From Lentisphaeria bacterium (GTDB taxonomy: Bacteria; Verrucomicrobiota; Lentisphaeria; Oligosphaerales; JAFGRS01), in assembly GCA_016935045.1 (NCBI GenBank), contig JAFGRS010000552.1, positions 1 to 5,913 of the forward strand: DNA of 5,913 nucleotides, read 5' to 3'. Shown here piece by piece: positions 4,363 to 5,913 of this stretch (positions are counted from its first letter, which is position 1; every line of letters starts with the position of its first letter). The position numbers and the translations under genes were made by a program. Below the pieces are notes generated by a model. The model worked only from the letters and a program-made list of their open reading frames with translations. It was not told the origin of the DNA and searched no databases.

Positions 4363-5576
4363 TCCTGGCACTCCTGGCCGCCGGGGGCGGCGCAGGGGAG
4401 GAACTGCCTTCCGGCGTGGACCTGCGGCCGCAGTTTGCGGCGCTGGGTCTGACGCCCAAGTCCCAGGGCAGACGAGGCTGCTGCTCTCTCTTTGCCATCA
4501 CCGGCCTGCTCGAATTCGAACACGCCCGTCGGGCGGACGGAGAGGCCACCCGCTTTTCCGAGGAGTTTCTCAACTGGGCCTCGCATCGCTCGAACGGCCG
4601 TGCCACGGACGGTTCGTTCTTCGCGGACGCTGTGCGCGGCGTGGCCATGTTCGGCATCTGCCGCGAAGCCCTGATGCCCTACGCGGCAGTCTACGCACCC
4701 GGGACGGAGCCCTCTTCCGAGGCCCTGGCGGATGCCCTCGGCCGCCGGCGGCTTCGGGCCTGCTGGATCAAGCGCTGGGATGTCCGCAGCGGCATGACGG
4801 AGGCCATGCTGGCCGAGATCCGGCGCCAGCTTGCCGGCGGTCACCCCGTCGCCATCGGCATGCGCTGGCCCCGGAAGGAGCAGTACGATCCGCAGCACGT
4901 CCTTGCCGTGCCCGGACCGGAGGATGTCTTCGACGGCCACAGCGTCATCCTGGTGGGCTATGACGACCGGCGCCCGGGGGAGCGGGGCGGGGCTTTCCTC
5001 TTCCGCAACTCCTCCGGCGGCGCCTGGAGGGATGGGGGATACGCCTGGCTCCCCTACGCCTACGCCGAGGCCTATGGCAACGACGCCCTCTCGGTGCGGG
5101 TGGCCGAAGGCGAGCCCTGGCCCAGCAACCGCGGCGCGTGCCGGCCGCTGGAGATCGAGACTCTGACGCTGATCGAGGCGGCCGAGTGCCCATGGAAGGT
5201 GCAGTCCATGGCTCCCTGGGGCGGCCCCCTCTGGAGCGGCGGCAGCCAGGTGTTCTGCTCGCCGGCGGCGGGTGGCAGGCTGGTCGTCGAGGTGCCTGTC
5301 GCGGAGGCAGGGGTCTACGACCTGGGGTTGTATGCCACCCGGGCCCCGGACTACGGCATCGTCAGGGTTTCCCTCGATGGGCGCACGCTGGCGGCGGGGG
5401 TGGACCTTCATGCAGCCGAGGTCGTGCCGTCCGGCCTCCTTCCCCTGGGCCGGCTGCGGCTCGAGGCCGGGAAGCGGACCCTGGAGTTCGAGTGCGTCGG
5501 CCGCAACCCGGCTTCCCGGGGGACCTTCCTGGGGATCGACTGCATCGACCTCGTGCCGGAGAAACCGGCCCGGTAG
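4332..5576 (+). CDS. Secreted papain-like (C1A) cysteine peptidase with C-terminal carbohydrate-binding-like domain
   Basis: A 414-residue exported protease. Residues 1-22 look like a signal peptide: MRGGWKRS, hydrophobic LVILALLAAGGG, then a likely cleavage near AGEE. Mature sequence starts at once with LPSGVDLRPQF, the usual beginning of a mature C1 domain, so no inhibitory propeptide is present. The catalytic set is complete: oxyanion Gln45 and Cys51 in QGRRGCCSLFA, His203 in DGHSVILVGYD, and Asn226 in RNSSGG (papain NSWG). Residues ~265-410 form a second, beta-rich domain (YDLGLYATRAPDYGIVRVSL, then VVPSGLLPLG and LEFECVGRNPASRGTFLGID) like ligand-binding jelly-roll domains attached to planctomycete exported proteins. 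The TTG start is supported by GGAGGT (4317-4322) nine bases upstream and by the basic N-region it supplies. GTG 4359 would remove that region. Substrate is unknown. It may act on the cell surface or in the periplasm. Confidence 0.85.
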   Translation: MRGGWKRSLVILALLAAGGGAGEELPSGVDLRPQFAALGLTPKSQGRRGCCSLFAITGLLEFEHARRADGEATRFSEEFLNWASHRSNGRATDGSFFADAVRGVAMFGICREALMPYAAVYAPGTEPSSEALADALGRRRLRACWIKRWDVRSGMTEAMLAEIRRQLAGGHPVAIGMRWPRKEQYDPQHVLAVPGPEDVFDGHSVILVGYDDRRPGERGGAFLFRNSSGGAWRDGGYAWLPYAYAEAYGNDALSVRVAEGEPWPSNRGACRPLEIETLTLIEAAECPWKVQSMAPWGGPLWSGGSQVFCSPAAGGRLVVEVPVAEAGVYDLGLYATRAPDYGIVRVSLDGRTLAAGVDLHAAEVVPSGLLPLGRLRLEAGKRTLEFECVGRNPASRGTFLGIDCIDLVPEKPAR

Positions 5577-5630
5577 ATCACACGGCGGCCCGGCCAACCC
5601 GGAGCAGCGCCGCGAAGGAGTCCCCAACCC

Positions 5631-5913
5631 ATGAATCTCATGAGCACCGTCCTCGGTCGCCTGGGCAGCCGCTACAGCCTGACCCTGGATCCTCACCGCC
5701 GCCAGGTGCACTACGGGGCGCTGGGGCTGCACTGCCAGGAACCGATGCCCCTGACCATTGCCCTGGCCGAGGGCGACTGCAGCGTCGGGTTGCCCTTTGC
5801 CCCCGGCCTGGCACCCTTCGACACGGTGGAACAGCACCTCAGCATGACCTCCGTGCGCTTCGTCTGCCACAGCCTTCGCCTGGGCATCCGTGCCGACATC
5901 CGCATTGTGGCGC
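5631..5913 (+). CDS. Unrecognised protein, 5' part only (runs off the window)
   Basis: ATG 5631 follows AAGGAG (5615-5620) at ten bases and opens a frame of 94 codons with no stop before the window ends, so the 3' end is missing. The sequence begins MNLMSTVLGRLGSRYSLTLD, later AEGDCSVGLPFAPGLAPFDT and VRFVCHSLRLGIRADIRIVA. It shows no signal peptide or membrane segment, and the alternating hydrophobic pattern suggests a beta-rich N-terminal domain. It reminds me slightly of N-terminal domains of large glycoside hydrolases, but I cannot name a family. It lies 54 bases after the peptidase stop on the same strand with no terminator between, so the two are probably co-transcribed. Confidence 0.75.
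   Translation, partial: MNLMSTVLGRLGSRYSLTLDPHRRQVHYGALGLHCQEPMPLTIALAEGDCSVGLPFAPGLAPFDTVEQHLSMTSVRFVCHSLRLGIRADIRIVA

Noticed and set aside
3443..4963. 506-codon plus-strand frame spanning the MarC gene and the peptidase start
   Set aside because: It is a GC-driven shadow frame. Its translation is Arg/Gly/Pro-rich without any domain, and two well-supported genes in other frames occupy the same DNA.
4323..5870. 515-codon minus-strand frame opposite the peptidase
   Set aside because: Antisense shadow of a gene with a complete catalytic set and signal peptide. The translation is His/Gln/Pro/Gly-rich with no recognisable domain or ribosome binding site.
1..5913. CRISPR array, retron or toxin-antitoxin pair
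   Set aside because: No regularly spaced direct repeats were seen, and no reverse transcriptase or recognisable toxin or antitoxin motif appears in any frame.

Overview
The window is GC-rich, densely packed bacterial DNA, most likely from a member of the Planctomycetota or a related PVC/environmental lineage. Three things point there: a GSAGASPS/EGEAPAEP-type repeat inside a gene, GAACCGCGAAA-type and CCCTTCGACTGGGCTCAGGG-type dispersed intergenic repeats, and a secreted papain-like peptidase joined to a carbohydrate-binding-like domain. The lineage is inferred from familiarity with these patterns, not proven.

Layout. Positions 1-172 hold no gene that I can support, only a candidate tRNA promoter. 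A complete CAU-anticodon tRNA lies at 173-249. Its acceptor stem and arms look more like the AUA-decoding tRNA-Ile2 than elongator tRNA-Met. Just downstream is a short imperfect inverted repeat that could be an integrase core site. Positions 334-2104 on the minus strand carry the wreck of a type 3 BREX phage-defence operon. In transcription order it contains brxF, the first ~46 codons of brxC, an out-of-frame junction near 1516-1520, the last ~148 codons of pglZ, and a 247-codon gene in the brxA position. The canonical type 3 order is brxF-brxC-pglX-brxHII-pglZ-brxA, so a single internal deletion would have removed most of brxC, all of pglX and brxHII, and most of pglZ. BrxF also seems to have lost its Walker A and Walker B residues, contains a repeat-encoded insertion and lacks a convincing start codon, so the locus looks inactive.

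Positions 2105-2480 are intergenic with two dispersed repeats, one of which supplies the stop codon of the next gene. A minus-strand J-domain protein with half of a DnaJ zinc finger (2481-3209) is divergent from a plus-strand MarC-family membrane protein (3567-4157). A promoter for each lies in the gap, and the J-protein promoter overlaps a long GC inverted repeat. Then come a possible 34-codon leader ORF, a secreted C1A-type cysteine peptidase starting at TTG 4332 with its own strong ribosome binding site, and 54 bases later the start of an unrecognised gene that runs off the window.

Functionally the window reads as an eroded defence island next to a tRNA, followed by ordinary chromosomal genes (chaperone partner, membrane protein, exported protease).
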